Made by a program: the position numbers and the translations under genes
In this document: in pieces, positions 19,306 to 27,501 of the stretch
Layout of the letters: each line of letters begins with the position of its first letter
How positions within the stretch are numbered: the stretch's first letter is position 1
The notes under the pieces: generated by a model
The model's database searches: none
The model's input: the letters and a program-made list of their open reading frames with translations, nothing else
Told to the model about the DNA's origin: nothing
DNA from: a bacterium BMS3Bbin14
Lineage (GTDB): Bacteria; Desulfobacterota; Desulfobulbia; Desulfobulbales; Desulfobulbaceae
Length of the DNA stretch: 64,000 nucleotides
Assembly (NCBI GenBank): GCA_002897615.1
Contig: BDTX01000009.1
Location: forward strand, 102,364-166,363
Reading direction: 5' to 3'

Positions 19306-20157
19306 ATGAACAGTTCGCAGCTCTTTGGTATTGCAACTCTGGCGTACCTGTTGTCTTCAGCCTTGTACACTGCACTCCTGATCTTTAAAAATAAAAAAAT
19401 AGGGTACTATGCCATCACGGTGACCATCCTTGGTTTTCTGATCCAGACCGCGGCCCTGGGACTGCGCTGGTATGAATCGTACCAGCAGGGCATCGGCCAT
19501 GCGCCTTTGACCAATATGTACGAATCGCTGGTTTTCTTTTCCTGGGCCACCATCCTCTTTTACATCATCCTGGAGTTCAAGGTAAAAAACAGGGTTATCG
19601 GCGCCTTTGTCGTCCCGATTGCCTTTGTGGCCATGGCCTATGCCTCTCTGGCCAAGGGAATGAGCCAGCAAATCGAACCACTGAACCCGGCCCTGCAGTC
19701 CAACTGGCTCATCGCCCATGTCATTACCTGTTTTATCGGCTACAGCGCCTTTGCCGTAGCGGCCGGCCTGGGAGTCATGTATCTGCTGAAAAAATCAGCA
19801 ATCAATAAGAATCTTCCTCCGGATACCTTGACCGGATCATTGCCGGACCTGTTGTTCATTGATCACCTCACTCACAGAACCATCGTTTTCGGTTTCCTCT
19901 GGTTGTCCGCAGGTATTATCAGCGGAGCAGTCTGGGCCAACGAGGCGTGGGGAACGTACTGGAGCTGGGACCCCAAGGAAACCTGGTCGATCATTACCTG
20001 GTTCATCTATGCCTCGACCCTGCATGCCCGCTTTACCCGCGGCTGGCGAGGCAGCCGGATCGCCTGGCTTGCCATTATCGGCTTTCTTGCGGTCTTTTTC
20101 ACCTACTTCGGGGTTAACTATTTACTGTCCGGTCTGCACAGTTACGGCTCCCAGTAA
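19306..20157 (+). CDS. ccsB: CcsB/CcsA-family cytochrome c heme-export protein
   Basis: The multi-spanning partner of ResB that binds and presents heme for attachment to CXXCH motifs outside the membrane. It has 283 residues and about eight membrane segments. The tryptophan-rich heme-handling motif is WGTYWSWDPKETW, with conserved histidines around it (DHLTHRT, LHARFTRGWRG). I start at the ATG at 19306 (MNSSQLFGIATLAYLL); the 25 codons before it overlap the ResB end and are not family-like. The two genes are clearly one operon. Confidence 0.93.
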   Translation: MNSSQLFGIATLAYLLSSALYTALLIFKNKKIGYYAITVTILGFLIQTAALGLRWYESYQQGIGHAPLTNMYESLVFFSWATILFYIILEFKVKNRVIGAFVVPIAFVAMAYASLAKGMSQQIEPLNPALQSNWLIAHVITCFIGYSAFAVAAGLGVMYLLKKSAINKNLPPDTLTGSLPDLLFIDHLTHRTIVFGFLWLSAGIISGAVWANEAWGTYWSWDPKETWSIITWFIYASTLHARFTRGWRGSRIAWLAIIGFLAVFFTYFGVNYLLSGLHSYGSQ

Positions 20158-20251
20158 CCATCGAATTATTAAAAAAGACAGCAAGTTGAATATTTTTTAT
20201 TCGACTTTTGACAAATCCCGGAAGACCCATTATAGATTTTTTAGATTGAAT

Positions 20252-20470
20252 CCTGAATCCGTGACGGCTTGAGGTAATATTCCAGGCAATATGTGGAATT
20301 TATTGCATTATTGACGAATAAATGCATTTTATACTCTTCACCGCGCCGCCCTGCGGCCCGCCCGATAACGGCGCATCTGCGGCGTTGGCAACTCGTTGAT
20401 ATCACACCAGGATAATCAACATCGTTGCCGCCTTGCATCTGCACCATTCTCGAACGCTCACGGATTCAGG
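20252..20470 (+). mobile_element. CCTGAATCCGTGA MITE-like element, copy 6 (219-bp form)
   Basis: 219 bp with both 13-bp ends intact and an exact 5-bp target duplication TGAAT (20247-20251 and 20471-20475). It separates ccsB from the tetraheme cytochrome gene and lies directly before the latter's promoter. Confidence 0.95.
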
Positions 20471-20486
20471 TGAATGACAATTCAAT

Positions 20487-20514
20487 TTGGTCTGATCTCC
20501 GCACGCAATACAAT
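20487..20514 (+). promoter_or_regulatory. possible promoter for the tetraheme cytochrome
   Basis: -35 TTGGTC (20487-20492), 16-bp spacer, -10 TACAAT (20509-20514), 27 bp before the ATG. It starts 17 bp after the end of the repeat element, so the element may have cut the gene off from an older upstream promoter. Confidence 0.4.
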
Positions 20515-20541
20515 AAATAATTTATTACAGGGAGAGGAACA

Positions 20542-20943
20542 ATGAGAAAAGCATTTATCTATGGTGTGGCGATGGCATTTCTGTGCATCGTCGGCTTGGC
20601 TGGTATCAGCATGGCAGCGGTAAACACCGGACCGGCCAACATCGTCCTGAAGACTGCAAGGGCCATAAAGCCGGCATACTTCCCCCATGCCGAGCACCAG
20701 TCACGCCTGAAGTGCGGCGTATGTCATCACTCCCAAAACGCCGCCGGCAAGCAGGTCCCCTATTTCAAAGGCATGGAAATACAGAAATGCGTGGTCTGTC
20801 ATAATAAAAAGGCTGTCAGCATGCCTGAGAATCTGAGCAGTTTCAGAGATGTCGGTCATGCCCGCTGCAAGGGTTGCCATCGGAAGACCGGCAACAGGGC
20901 TCTCACCTATTGCAAAACCTGCCATTCAAAACCAAAAAAATAA
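20542..20943 (+). CDS. periplasmic tetraheme c-type cytochrome (c3/c7-like)
   Basis: A 133-residue exported cytochrome. The N-terminal signal peptide (residues 1-25, RKAFIYGVAMAFLCIVGLA) ends near AMAAV. Four CXXCH heme sites begin at residues 58, 83, 109 and 124 (CGVCH, CVVCH, CKGCH, CKTCH). Extra histidines (FPHAEH, GHARC) can serve as distal ligands, as expected for bis-histidine class III cytochromes of sulfate and metal reducers, which carry electrons between periplasmic hydrogenases, formate dehydrogenases and membrane complexes. Its exact partner is unknown. GGAGAGG lies before the ATG. Cytochrome maturation genes lie just upstream. Confidence 0.9.
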   Translation: MRKAFIYGVAMAFLCIVGLAGISMAAVNTGPANIVLKTARAIKPAYFPHAEHQSRLKCGVCHHSQNAAGKQVPYFKGMEIQKCVVCHNKKAVSMPENLSSFRDVGHARCKGCHRKTGNRALTYCKTCHSKPKK

Positions 20944-20967
20944 CAGCAGTATAAAAAACAGTTGAAC

Positions 20968-21003
20968 AAAAAGAGGCCACCCTTTACGGGCGGCCTTTTT
21001 TTG
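20968..21003 (+). terminator. intrinsic terminator after the tetraheme cytochrome
   Basis: A GC-rich stem (AGGCCACC-CTTTAC-GGGCGGCC, with one bulge) followed by TTTTTTT, 25 bp downstream of the stop codon. Confidence 0.8.
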
Positions 21004-21046
21004 TTGCCTAAAACCGTATCCAGTACTTGACGTGAGATGACTTAAA

Positions 21047-21152
21047 GGGTCCGTCCGGAAACAAAAGCCTTTGTTCAGGAGCAGGCAAGCCAACTGCACC
21101 GCAGACTCCGGGGGCAGGCGAACGATATCGTTTTCGGATGGACACCAAGTCC
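21047..21152. repeat. AGTG/TCCGGAAAC-ended inverted-repeat element, divergent copy
   Basis: Left end GGGTCCGTCCGGAAACAAAA and right end reversed GGTGTCCATCCGAAAACGAT resemble the ends at 16115-16260 and 22575-22690. It fills the gap between the cytochrome terminator and the end of the phosphate permease. Confidence 0.45.
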
Positions 21153-21244
21153 ATATAACCTGCCGCCGTCTAGAGGCAAACCAAACCGAAAATCGGCCAT
21201 CCTCACAAGACAGACTCTGTCGAGGACAGATAAATACCGGTCGT

Positions 21245-22552
21245 TCAGGAGGCAATCAAATGATTCAGGGTGTCAAAAAACAGGACATTGCCGATGAGAT
21301 AAAAAATGATCGACATGATGGCGGCGGCAGGCACGGTAAAAAGCCATGAACCGAAAATTGAGACAACCACGCGCCGGTCAATACCTCCGAGCCCCCGGGC
21401 CAGACCAATGCCGAGGATCGCGCCGACCAGGGTGTGCGTAGTGGAAACAGGTAGTGATAAACGGCTGCAAACCAGGACGGTCGTCGTTGTGGCAAGATCG
21501 GCGGCTACCCCCCGTGAAGGGGTGATCTCGGTAATCTTCGTACCCACGGTCATCATAACCCGGTAACCGTAGGTCGACAGACCAAGGACAATCCCCGCGC
21601 CGCCAAGGGCAAGAATCCAGAACGGTACCGGCACCTTCATATTAATCGAGCCGGTGTGCAGAACATTGACAATCGCGGCCATGGGGCCGACCGCGTTGGC
21701 AACATCATTGGCGCCGTGGGCAAAGGCAACCGAGCATGAACTGACGACCACGAGCGGGACAAACATCCTCTCAACGGCCTCCAGCTGCTCGCCAAGCGGG
21801 CCATTCTCCTTACCATGCAGCCTGGCGCCAATCAGAAACCGTGAAATAACAGCGGCCAGGGTTGCACCGGCCAGGGATATCCAGATGCCCCTACTGCCCG
21901 ACAACAAATCTATCCGGCCGATTACATTCTCCAGTCCTTTGTAAATAGTGGCCAGAAGGACAACCGCGGTCATCAGAAATACGATATAGGGGATATGGCT
22001 GATTGCCGCCCTGGCCGGCTTTTCCTGGCCGAGGATTGCCGTACTGATATAACGGAAAATCGCATAGGACAGAATACCACCGGCCAGGGGTGAAATAACC
22101 CAGGAGGAGACAATCAGCCCCATCTTCATCCAGTTCACCGCCTCCCAGCCCGCGGCCACGACACCAAAACCGGCAATGGCGCCGACAATGGAGTGGGTCG
22201 TGGACACCGGCATACCGAGATAAGTCGACAAGTGGAGCCAGAAAGCAGCAGCGAGCAGGGCCGCCGACATGCCGATCACCAGGATCACCGCCGCATCCTG
22301 GGTGGAAATCCCGGGTATCGAGACAAGAGCGGCCGGATCGACAATCCCCTGGCGTACCGTGTTGGTCACATGAGCTCCGACCAGGACCGCCCCGGCAAAT
22401 TCGCAGATTCCAGCGGCAATGATAGCATTACGAATAGAAATAGAACGGGAACCGACTGCGTCGGCCATGGAATTAGCCACATCGTTGGCGCCGACATTCC
22501 AGGCCATATAGAGCCCAAGTATGGCAGCTAATCCTATGATATAAATATTCAT
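21245..22552 (-). CDS. pit: PiT-family inorganic phosphate transporter
   Basis: A low-affinity phosphate carrier (Pho-4 family, 435 residues) in the inner membrane, driven by an ion gradient. The two halves are repeats, each with the signature: GANDVANSMADAVGS near the N-terminus and FAHGANDVANAVGPMAAI in the middle. About ten membrane segments are visible. The ATG at 22552 (MNIYIIGLAAILGLYMAWN) fits the family; the nine codons before it do not. The DUF47 partner gene is 198 bp upstream on the same strand, and the phoB-phoR pair lies beyond it in divergent orientation. Confidence 0.93.
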   Translation of the reverse strand: MNIYIIGLAAILGLYMAWNVGANDVANSMADAVGSRSISIRNAIIAAGICEFAGAVLVGAHVTNTVRQGIVDPAALVSIPGISTQDAAVILVIGMSAALLAAAFWLHLSTYLGMPVSTTHSIVGAIAGFGVVAAGWEAVNWMKMGLIVSSWVISPLAGGILSYAIFRYISTAILGQEKPARAAISHIPYIVFLMTAVVLLATIYKGLENVIGRIDLLSGSRGIWISLAGATLAAVISRFLIGARLHGKENGPLGEQLEAVERMFVPLVVVSSCSVAFAHGANDVANAVGPMAAIVNVLHTGSINMKVPVPFWILALGGAGIVLGLSTYGYRVMMTVGTKITEITPSRGVAADLATTTTVLVCSRLSLPVSTTHTLVGAILGIGLARGLGGIDRRVVVSIFGSWLFTVPAAAIMSIIFYLIGNVLFFDTLNHLIAS

Positions 22553-22574
22553 TTCAGATCTGATCCTGATTGCC

Positions 22575-22690
22575 GGCACCTATCCGGAAACGGTCTTTTC
22601 GCAGGTCTTGCAGGCTCGCTATCTCCCGATCTCCCGGAATCTGCGCCTCACGGGTCTCAAACAAAAAATCCTCGTTTCCGGACAAACACT
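22575..22690. repeat. AGTG/TCCGGAAAC-ended inverted-repeat element, copy 2
   Basis: Left CACCTATCCGGAAACGG; right reversed AGTGTTTGTCCGGAAACGAG. Inside is GCAGGTCTTGCAGGCTCGCT, very like the extra 24-bp segment of the long CCTGAATCCGTGA elements. It separates the DUF47 and pit genes. Confidence 0.6.
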
Positions 22691-22750
22691 AACTGAAGAA
22701 GGTTGAACAAAAAAAAACACAAACAATGCCTCGAAATAATTTCACAACTC

Positions 22751-23425
22751 TCACTTCTGAATCATCACCCGCAGATAATCGCCGCTGTTTTCCGCCTGGT
22801 TGGCAATGCTGCCGAGCATGATCACCATCTTTTCATAAAAAAGAATATTAAGAATGCTTTCCCTGCCCTCCAGGGCAAAAATGGTCCGGGACAGCTTGCG
22901 GGACATCTTGTCCGCCTTCCATTCTTCCGCGCCCAGACCTTCAATTAACTTGAGAATCGAACGACCTTCGGCCCCGGCAAAAGACGTCTCCGCCAGATTT
23001 TTAAATTCAACCGCAGCAGTGAGAAGCGTACCGCTTACCTGGAAAACCTGGTTCAGGTAATTAAAAAAACCATCCTGTATATCAGGATTGACCGTGGTTT
23101 TCCTGAGCGTCAGGATCACGGAAAAATCTTGTGCCAAGTCGGCCATTCTCTCCTGACAGGCCAGGAAATTAACCAGATTGGAACGATCAACGGGCAGCAA
23201 GGAACGTTTGGTGATAAAACCGCGGATATCATGCTTGATCAGGTCAGCCTCATATTCAAGCCGGGCCATTCTTGAATGAAGGTTGTGGATTTCATCATAA
23301 TCTTCGTTGACCAGCGATTCCATAAGCGGCCACAACAGTTCCACACACTCATGCACCTTCATGCTATGTTCAACAATAGAACCAAATGGAGACTTACCAA
23401 ACAGATCACTGATCAGATTTTTCAT
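22751..23425 (-). CDS. DUF47 / PhoU-like phosphate transport accessory protein
   Basis: A 224-residue all-helical cytoplasmic protein of the DUF47 family (also called Pit accessory protein), distantly related to PhoU. Recognisable marks are the start NLISDLFGKSPFGSIVEHSMKV (given in part), the LEYEADLIKHDIRGFI segment with metal-binding acidic residues, and the C-terminal IGSIANQAENSGDYLRVMI. Such proteins are usually encoded beside a Pit transporter and are thought to regulate it; here the pit gene follows on the same strand. Start ATG at 23425. Confidence 0.88.
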   Translation of the reverse strand: MKNLISDLFGKSPFGSIVEHSMKVHECVELLWPLMESLVNEDYDEIHNLHSRMARLEYEADLIKHDIRGFITKRSLLPVDRSNLVNFLACQERMADLAQDFSVILTLRKTTVNPDIQDGFFNYLNQVFQVSGTLLTAAVEFKNLAETSFAGAEGRSILKLIEGLGAEEWKADKMSRKLSRTIFALEGRESILNILFYEKMVIMLGSIANQAENSGDYLRVMIQK

Positions 23426-23652
23426 AATGAAAGGTCCACGCTTTTTGCCGGCGGCATCAGCAAGCCGCAGGTTGGTAAATTATCACAGGTGCAACACAGT
23501 GAAGGGACAAGACTCTGAATGCGATGAGATTTAGAAAATCTTCCCTGCCAACATGTTGATATTATTAAATAGATTCCAAGCAATTTTTCAATTGGCTTCC
23601 GAACAATTACGATGAAACAATAAGTTATACGTGATAACAAAACAAGATTATT

Positions 23653-23872
23653 CCTGAATCCGTGACGGCTTGAGGTGATGTTCAATGCAATATATGGAAT
23701 CTATTGTATTATTGACGAATAAATGTATTTTATACTCTTCACCGCGCCGCCCTGCGGGGCGCCCGATAACGGCACAGCTGCTGCGTTGGCAACTCGTTGA
23801 TATCACACCAGGATAATCAACATCGTCGTCGCCTTACATCTGCACCGTTCTCGGACGCTCACGGATACAAGG
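23653..23872 (+). mobile_element. CCTGAATCCGTGA MITE-like element, copy 7 (219-bp form)
   Basis: About 220 bp. The left end is intact and the right end is altered (CGGATACAAGG). No matching target duplication is seen (TTATT versus AAAAT). It lies between the DUF47 gene and phoB. Confidence 0.88.
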
Positions 23873-24147
23873 AAAATATAATAGAGGTCCCGGGTATTTT
23901 ATACTACCTTCATTACTTGATGAACTCAAAAAAGAATTTACCGATTCAGCAAGGGAAGAAAAACGGGGGATCCGGTTGCCGACCGGGAATGCTCTTGTCG
24001 CCCAATCCCCAGGGGCCTGCGACTGCCGAATCATCCTGATGAAAGGAAGCACATAAACAGGCCGCGGGTGGATTTCGTTGAGCCGCTTGAGCGAAACCAC
24101 AGAACGAGCAACACTCACTTGAGGAGATTGTGCTCAGGGAGCGGCTC
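23873..24147. other. short spacer between two element copies, no supported gene
   Basis: 275 bp flanked by copies 7 and 8. Short frames exist on both strands (for example a 39-codon frame starting MNSKKNLPIQQGKK), but none has a ribosome site or a familiar sequence. It may be a decayed gene remnant. Confidence 0.4.
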
Positions 24148-24152
24148 AAAAT

Positions 24153-24371
24153 CCTGAATCCGTGACGGCTTGAGATGACACTCCATGCAACAGATGGGAT
24201 TTATTGTATTATTCTCCAATAAACTCATTTTATTGCCTTCACCGCGCCGCCCTGCGGGGCGCCCGATAACGGCACATCTGCTGCGTTGACAACTCGTTGA
24301 TATCACACCATGATAATCAACATCGTTGCCGCCTTGCATCTGCACCGTTCTCGAACGCTCACGGATTCAGA
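24153..24371 (+). mobile_element. CCTGAATCCGTGA MITE-like element, copy 8 (219-bp form)
   Basis: 219 bp with an exact 5-bp target duplication AAAAT (24148-24152 and 24372-24376). The final base is A. It is the second copy within 0.8 kb and lies about 230 bp upstream of phoB, in its promoter region. Confidence 0.93.
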
Positions 24372-24598
24372 AAAATGACTTGCGGCAGGGATGCAGAAAA
24401 CGATGACTCCCTTATACTCCCTTGGTATAAATCCCGCCTTAGAACCAAAACGATGAATAAATACCAGGTCGGCATTACGAGACAAATAGCAGTATATTAA
24501 GATTGCGTTAGGGAATACATTTTACTTGCATCATCAACGGAAATGGATAGAGTTTTTGTATTATTTCTGCCTTACGCCAAAAGTATCCGGAGGAGCAA

Positions 24599-25300
24599 TT
24601 GTCCACCAAACCCAACATACTTGTAATAGAGGATGATGCGGACATTCAACAGCTTGTCAGCTACAACCTGATCAAGGCGGGCCTGAACGCGACCTGTGCC
24701 GACAGCGGCGAAGAGGCCCTGGCCAAGCTTGACGAGGAACAGTTTGACGGAATCATCCTTGACCTGATGCTGCCGGGCAAAGACGGACTCGAGATGTGTC
24801 GTTGCATCCGGCAACGGGAGTCAACCGCCACAATTCCCATTATTATGTTGACCGCCAAAAGCGAAGAAGACGATATCGTGGCCGGGCTGGAAAGCGGCGC
24901 CGACGACTATGTCACCAAACCGTTCAGCCCCAAAGTCCTCATCGCCCGGGTACAGGTTGCGCTGCGGCATCACGCTGAACAAAGCTCCCGCAGTCAGGAA
25001 CCAGGTTCAGAGGCCATCACGCTCCATGGCCTGCAAATCCACCCGGGCCGATACGAAGCTCTGGTCCACGACCGACCCATCCAGTTGACCAGCACCGAAT
25101 TTGCCATCCTGCTCCTCCTGGTCGAACGGGCAGGATGGGTCTTTACCCGCCAGCAGATCATTGACCGCATTCGCGGCTATGATTTCCTGATCACCCCCAG
25201 AGCTGTCGATGTCCAGATATTCGGACTCCGGAAAAAACTGGGCGAGGTCGGGCACATCATTGAAACAGTGCGCGGCATCGGTTACCGTATCAAGGAATAA
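24599..25300 (+). CDS. phoB: PhoB-type phosphate response regulator
   Basis: A 233-residue OmpR/PhoB-family regulator. The receiver domain has its phosphoacceptor Asp at about 55 (GIILDLMLPGKDG) and the YVTKPFSPK lysine. A winged-helix DNA-binding domain ends the protein (ELTSTEFAILLLLVERAGWV-like region, then TPRAVDVQIFGLRKKLGE and ETVRGIGYRI). The start is a TTG at 24599 preceded by GGAGGAGC at ideal spacing. The kinase gene begins 4 bp after its stop, and the Pit/DUF47 genes lie beyond the two repeat copies upstream, so phosphate control is the likely job. No clear Pho box was identified. Confidence 0.88.
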   Translation: MSTKPNILVIEDDADIQQLVSYNLIKAGLNATCADSGEEALAKLDEEQFDGIILDLMLPGKDGLEMCRCIRQRESTATIPIIMLTAKSEEDDIVAGLESGADDYVTKPFSPKVLIARVQVALRHHAEQSSRSQEPGSEAITLHGLQIHPGRYEALVHDRPIQLTSTEFAILLLLVERAGWVFTRQQIIDRIRGYDFLITPRAVDVQIFGLRKKLGEVGHIIETVRGIGYRIKE

Positions 25301-25304
25301 CTTC

Positions 25305-27110
25305 TTGGATTTTCTGCATAAACGGCGCCTGCTCTGGCACCTCTTCCCGCCCAACCTCCTCATTATCCTGGGGGCGATATTTGTTGTGACCTGGTACGGG
25401 TCAACGGTCATCCGCGCCTTTTATTTTGAACAGATGGAATCCGGGCTAGAGACCCGTGCCCGGCTGATCGAACCGGAAATCACCCGGCTTGCCGCAGGTT
25501 CGAAGGTGAAATTACAGAATTTTTGCCGACAGGTCGGGAAGCGCGCCAAGACGAGAATCACCGTTGTTCGCGGCGACGGCACGGTCGTGGCCGAGTCCGA
25601 TAGTGACCCGGCCCACATGGGCAATCACGCGAACCGGCCGGAGCTGATAACCGCCCTGGGCGGACACACCGGCTCGGCGCTCCGTTTCAGCAAGACACTT
25701 GCCGAGAACATGCTCTATGTCGCCATTCCGTTGAAAATCCCCGGCGAGAGCCAGGCATGGGGTCTCAGGCTCTCGGTTCCGGCCACTTCCCTGGACCGGA
25801 TCCTGGACACCATCCGTAACAAAATCATCCTTGCCAGCCTGGTTGTTGTCTTTTTTGCCGCCCTGATCACCCTCTTTGTCTCGCGCCTGATCAGCCGGCC
25901 GCTGGAGGAGATAAGACAGGGGGCGGAAAAACTGGCCCGCGGCGAACTGGATCACCCCTTACAAATCAATACCACGGCCATGTCTACCGAGGTGGCAGGG
26001 CTGGCCGGGTCGTTGAACAAAATGTCGGAACTGGTTCATGACCGGGTGCAGGCCATGACCCGGCATCGCAATGAACTGGAGGCGGTTTTCACCGGGATGA
26101 CGGAACCGATCCTGGCCGTTGACACGGAAATGCATATTATCCGTTTGAACCGCGCGGCCATGAGACTCTTTCATCTCCAGCTGCTAACCGTCAAGGGAAA
26201 ACCCATGCAGGACCTCATTCACCACGAGGACCTGCAACAGATTATTCATGACGTTCTCGCCAACGAATCCCACATTGAAAAAAATATCATCCTTTCCGAC
26301 CAGGCCGGCAGAATATACCTGCAGACCAGGGCGGTGCCGCTGCGGGACGGGGGGAATCGCCTCATCGGGGTCCTGGTGGTCATGAACGACATGACCAGGC
26401 TGTACCGGCTGGAAACCATGCGCCGGGATTTTGTGGCCAATGTCTCCCATGAACTCAAGACCCCGATCACGGCCATTAAAGGCTATGTCGAAACCCTGCT
26501 CGACGGGGCCCTGGAGCAACCGGAGGATGCCTGCCGGTTTCTGGGCATCATCGACAGACAGGCCTCGCATCTGAATGCCATTATTGATGACCTGCTCACC
26601 CTGTCCCGGATCGAACAGAAAACGGAACATAATGAAATTGCCCTCACCCTGAACAATATCAGGGAGATTCTTGAATCGGCGCTGCAGACCTGCTCCCGGA
26701 CCGCAGCCAACAAACAGATTACGATCAAGATCGACTGTAGCAGTGACCTGGTGGGCAGGGTCACGCCAACCCTGCTGGAACAGGCCGTTATCAACCTGCT
26801 GACCAATGCCATCACCCACAGTCATGAAGGCGGGACCATAATGCTGCGGGCGCAACGGGAAAGTGATGAATCAGGAAAAAGCAGGATCATTCTCAGCGTC
26901 GAAGACCACGGCATCGGCATTGCCGCGGAGCACCTGGACCGGCTCTTCGAACGCTTCTATCGCTGTGACCGCGCCCGCGGCAGGAAACAGGGCGGCACCG
27001 GCCTGGGACTGGCCATTGTCACGCACATTGCCCAGGTCCACGGCGGTTCGGTAGCCGTTACCAGCGAACCGGGCCAAGGCTCCGTCTTCTCCATCATCCT
27101 GCCCCGATAG
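25305..27110 (+). CDS. phoR: PhoR-type sensor histidine kinase
   Basis: A 601-residue membrane kinase. A first membrane segment is at about residues 12-32, a periplasmic sensor region of about 130 residues follows, then a second segment (IILASLVVVFFAALITLFV), a HAMP linker (RPLEEIRQGAEKLARGEL), a PAS domain (VFTGMTEPILAVDTEMHII), the phosphoacceptor helix FVANVSHELKTPITAIKGY (His about 382), and the ATPase domain (DHGIGIAAEHLDRLFERFYR, GTGLGLAIV). The TTG at 25305, with AAGGA eight bases upstream, is the likely start; frames further up overlap phoB. The larger periplasmic region distinguishes it from E. coli PhoR and is common in Gram-positive and deltaproteobacterial forms. Confidence 0.87.
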   Translation: MDFLHKRRLLWHLFPPNLLIILGAIFVVTWYGSTVIRAFYFEQMESGLETRARLIEPEITRLAAGSKVKLQNFCRQVGKRAKTRITVVRGDGTVVAESDSDPAHMGNHANRPELITALGGHTGSALRFSKTLAENMLYVAIPLKIPGESQAWGLRLSVPATSLDRILDTIRNKIILASLVVVFFAALITLFVSRLISRPLEEIRQGAEKLARGELDHPLQINTTAMSTEVAGLAGSLNKMSELVHDRVQAMTRHRNELEAVFTGMTEPILAVDTEMHIIRLNRAAMRLFHLQLLTVKGKPMQDLIHHEDLQQIIHDVLANESHIEKNIILSDQAGRIYLQTRAVPLRDGGNRLIGVLVVMNDMTRLYRLETMRRDFVANVSHELKTPITAIKGYVETLLDGALEQPEDACRFLGIIDRQASHLNAIIDDLLTLSRIEQKTEHNEIALTLNNIREILESALQTCSRTAANKQITIKIDCSSDLVGRVTPTLLEQAVINLLTNAITHSHEGGTIMLRAQRESDESGKSRIILSVEDHGIGIAAEHLDRLFERFYRCDRARGRKQGGTGLGLAIVTHIAQVHGGSVAVTSEPGQGSVFSIILPR

Positions 27111-27203
27111 ATCGTACGAGTGCACCAGCACCTCATCTTCGCCCGTTTCGGCCTCATCACATCCGCCAAGGATAGACTCGGAGTCCCAAACGAACGAATC
27201 TAA

Positions 27204-27422
27204 CCTGAATCCGTGAGCGTTCGAGAACGGTGCCGATGCAAAGCGGCAACGACGTTGATTATCCTGGTGTGATATCAACAAGTTGCCAACGCAGCAGATG
27301 CGCCGTTATCGGGCGCCCCGCAGGGCGGCGCGGTGAAGAGTATAAAATGCATTTATTCGTCAATAATGCAATAAATTCCACATATTGCCTGGAATATTAC
27401 CTCAAGCCGTCACGGATTCAGG
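27204..27422 (-). mobile_element. CCTGAATCCGTGA MITE-like element, copy 9 (only full copy in reverse orientation)
   Basis: 219 bp with both 13-bp ends intact and an exact target duplication TCTAA (27199-27203 and 27423-27427). The GCTCACGGATTCAGG end is on the left, opposite to all other full copies. It lies between the convergent phoR and der genes. Confidence 0.95.
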
Positions 27423-27501
27423 TCTAAGGCACTGGTGAACCCGTACGGGCTGAGCAGCTCCCAAGGTTGTCGACCCTGGTGAATGAACTGCCTCGCTGGA
27501 T

